DNA from: an uncultured Lachnospiraceae bacterium
GTDB taxonomy: Bacteria > Bacillota > Clostridia > Lachnospirales > Lachnospiraceae
DNA length: 23,856 nucleotides
Assembly (NCBI GenBank): GCA_910588865.1
Contig: CAJUSJ010000032.1
Location: 18,043-41,898, forward strand
Reading direction: 5' to 3'
Position 1 is the stretch's first letter. Each line of letters opens with the position of its first letter. The notes beneath the pieces are model-generated. The model saw nothing but the letters and a program-made list of their open reading frames with translations, was not told the origin of the DNA and did not search any database. Positions 22,839 through 23,856 of the stretch are shown here, in pieces. Both the position numbers and the translations under genes were made by a program.

Positions 22839-23856
22839 ATGGCTTTTGAGAGTTTATCCGACAAACTGCAGAACGTGTTCAAGAACTTAAGAGGCAAGGG
22901 CCGCTTAAGCGAGGCGGATGTAAAGGCAGCCTTGAAGGAAGTGAAGATGGCGCTTCTGGAGGCGGACGTCAGCTTTAAGGTGGTAAAGCAGTTTGTGAAC
23001 TCGGTCCAGGAGCGGGCCATTGGACAGGATGTGTTAAACAGCCTGACCCCGGGACAGATGGTGGTGAAGATCGTCCACGAGGAACTGATCCGCCTCATGG
23101 GTTCCGAGACCACGGAGATCGCCTTAAAACCTTCTAATGAGATCACCATCATCATGATGGCAGGCCTTCAGGGCGCTGGCAAGACCACCACTACCGCCAA
23201 GATCGGGGGAAAGCTTAAGTCCAAGGGCAGGAAGCCTCTTCTGGCTGCCTGCGATGTGTACAGGCCGGCCGCGATCCAGCAGCTGCGGATCAACGGTGAG
23301 AAGCAGGGAGTTCCCGTGTTCTCCATGGGAGACCGGCAGGACCCGGTGGACATCGCCAAAGCGGCTGTGGAACATGCCGGGAAGAACGGCTACAACGTGG
23401 TGATCCTGGATACAGCTGGACGTCTCCATGTGGATGAGGACATGATGGAGGAGCTTGCCAGGATCAAGGAGGAAGTGGAAGTTGATCAGACCCTCCTGAT
23501 CGTTGACGCCATGACCGGACAGGATGCGGTGAACGTGGCGGAGAGTTTTCAGAATAAGATCGGCATTGACGGCGTTGTCCTGACCAAGCTGGACGGCGAC
23601 ACCAGAGGCGGCGCGGCCCTTTCCATCAAGGCTGTGACCGGAAAGCCTATTTTATATATCGGTATGGGAGAGAAGCTGTCTGACTTAGAGCGGTTTTATC
23701 CCGACCGCATGGCCTCCCGTATTCTGGGCATGGGAGACATCCTGTCTCTCATCGAGAAGGCGGAGATGGAGGTGGACCAGGAGAAGGCCAGGGAGTTAAG
23801 CCAGAAGCTTAAGAAGGCGGAGTTTGACTTTAATGATTTCCTGGACCAGATGAACC
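22839..23856 (+). CDS. ffh: Signal recognition particle GTPase Ffh (partial, runs off the window)
   Basis: Ffh/SRP54 binds 4.5S/scRNA and signal sequences of nascent proteins and docks with FtsY at the membrane. The visible 339 codons cover the N domain and the G domain. Motifs are the P-loop GLQGAGKTT (109-117), DVYRPAA, DTAGRLH and TKLDGD, all canonical. The methionine-rich M domain that binds RNA and signal peptides lies beyond the window edge. CAGGAGGGG precedes the ATG. In most Firmicutes ylxM is directly upstream; here an ABC exporter gene is, with a separate promoter in between. Confidence 0.97.
   Translation, partial: MAFESLSDKLQNVFKNLRGKGRLSEADVKAALKEVKMALLEADVSFKVVKQFVNSVQERAIGQDVLNSLTPGQMVVKIVHEELIRLMGSETTEIALKPSNEITIIMMAGLQGAGKTTTTAKIGGKLKSKGRKPLLAACDVYRPAAIQQLRINGEKQGVPVFSMGDRQDPVDIAKAAVEHAGKNGYNVVILDTAGRLHVDEDMMEELARIKEEVEVDQTLLIVDAMTGQDAVNVAESFQNKIGIDGVVLTKLDGDTRGGAALSIKAVTGKPILYIGMGEKLSDLERFYPDRMASRILGMGDILSLIEKAEMEVDQEKARELSQKLKKAEFDFNDFLDQMN

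Noticed and set aside
1..23856. Insertion sequence, integrase or tRNA attachment site
   Set aside because: No transposase, recombinase or tRNA gene was recognised, so the apparent acquisitions cannot be tied to a specific mobile element.

Overview
The window looks like a chromosomal segment of a Clostridia bacterium, most likely Lachnospiraceae. The protein families and Gram-positive promoters and ribosome binding sites fit this: ATP-type PEP carboxykinase, a CarD-like regulator, YlxM/Ffh, a SleB-type hydrolase and flavin-bearing lipoproteins. Most of the sequence is moderately GC-rich. The block around 16.0-22.7 kb is visibly more AT-rich and looks acquired.

Layout. 1-202: tandem 95-bp copies of a structured hairpin repeat. 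226-3287: an aconitase-superfamily operon with two large subunits flanking one small subunit, closed by a terminator. 3623-5931: a SleB-like hydrolase, a YhcH/YjgK/YiaL protein and an AraC-type regulator with a GyrI-like domain. 5966-6265: the wreck of an Opp/Dpp-type ABC ATPase, fused by an ATGA overlap to an AbgB-like M20 amidohydrolase (6262-7728). 7770-8741 (-): a cytoplasmic pectinesterase-family protein. 8909-10606: pckA. 10889-11582: a small unknown gene and a CarD-like regulator. 11653-11994: ylxM.

ylxM and ffh (22839 to the window edge) are normally neighbours, but here about 10.8 kb lies between them. The first part (12138-15778) is a convergent pair of secreted flavoproteins: an FMN/FAD fumarate-reductase-like lipoprotein, and a lipoprotein with three candidate FMN-attachment motifs and a 213-residue internal duplication. 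The second part (16065-22685) is the most interesting system in the window. A BlaI-like repressor and a BlaR1-like membrane metalloprotease are divergent from an operon encoding a 102-residue peptide with 19 cysteines (18 of them preceded by Asn), a protein with an HELIH metalloprotease motif, a radical SAM/SPASM maturase and an ABC exporter. Matching palindromic operators sit on both divergent promoters, so the predicted modified peptide appears to be under BlaI/BlaR1 control. No beta-lactamase gene is present, and the receptor lacks a penicillin-binding domain.

A diverged copy of the repeat that opens the window also lies in frame inside the HELIH-protein gene. It has the same nested-hairpin layout but different paired bases, which points to a mobile structured element able to insert within coding sequence.
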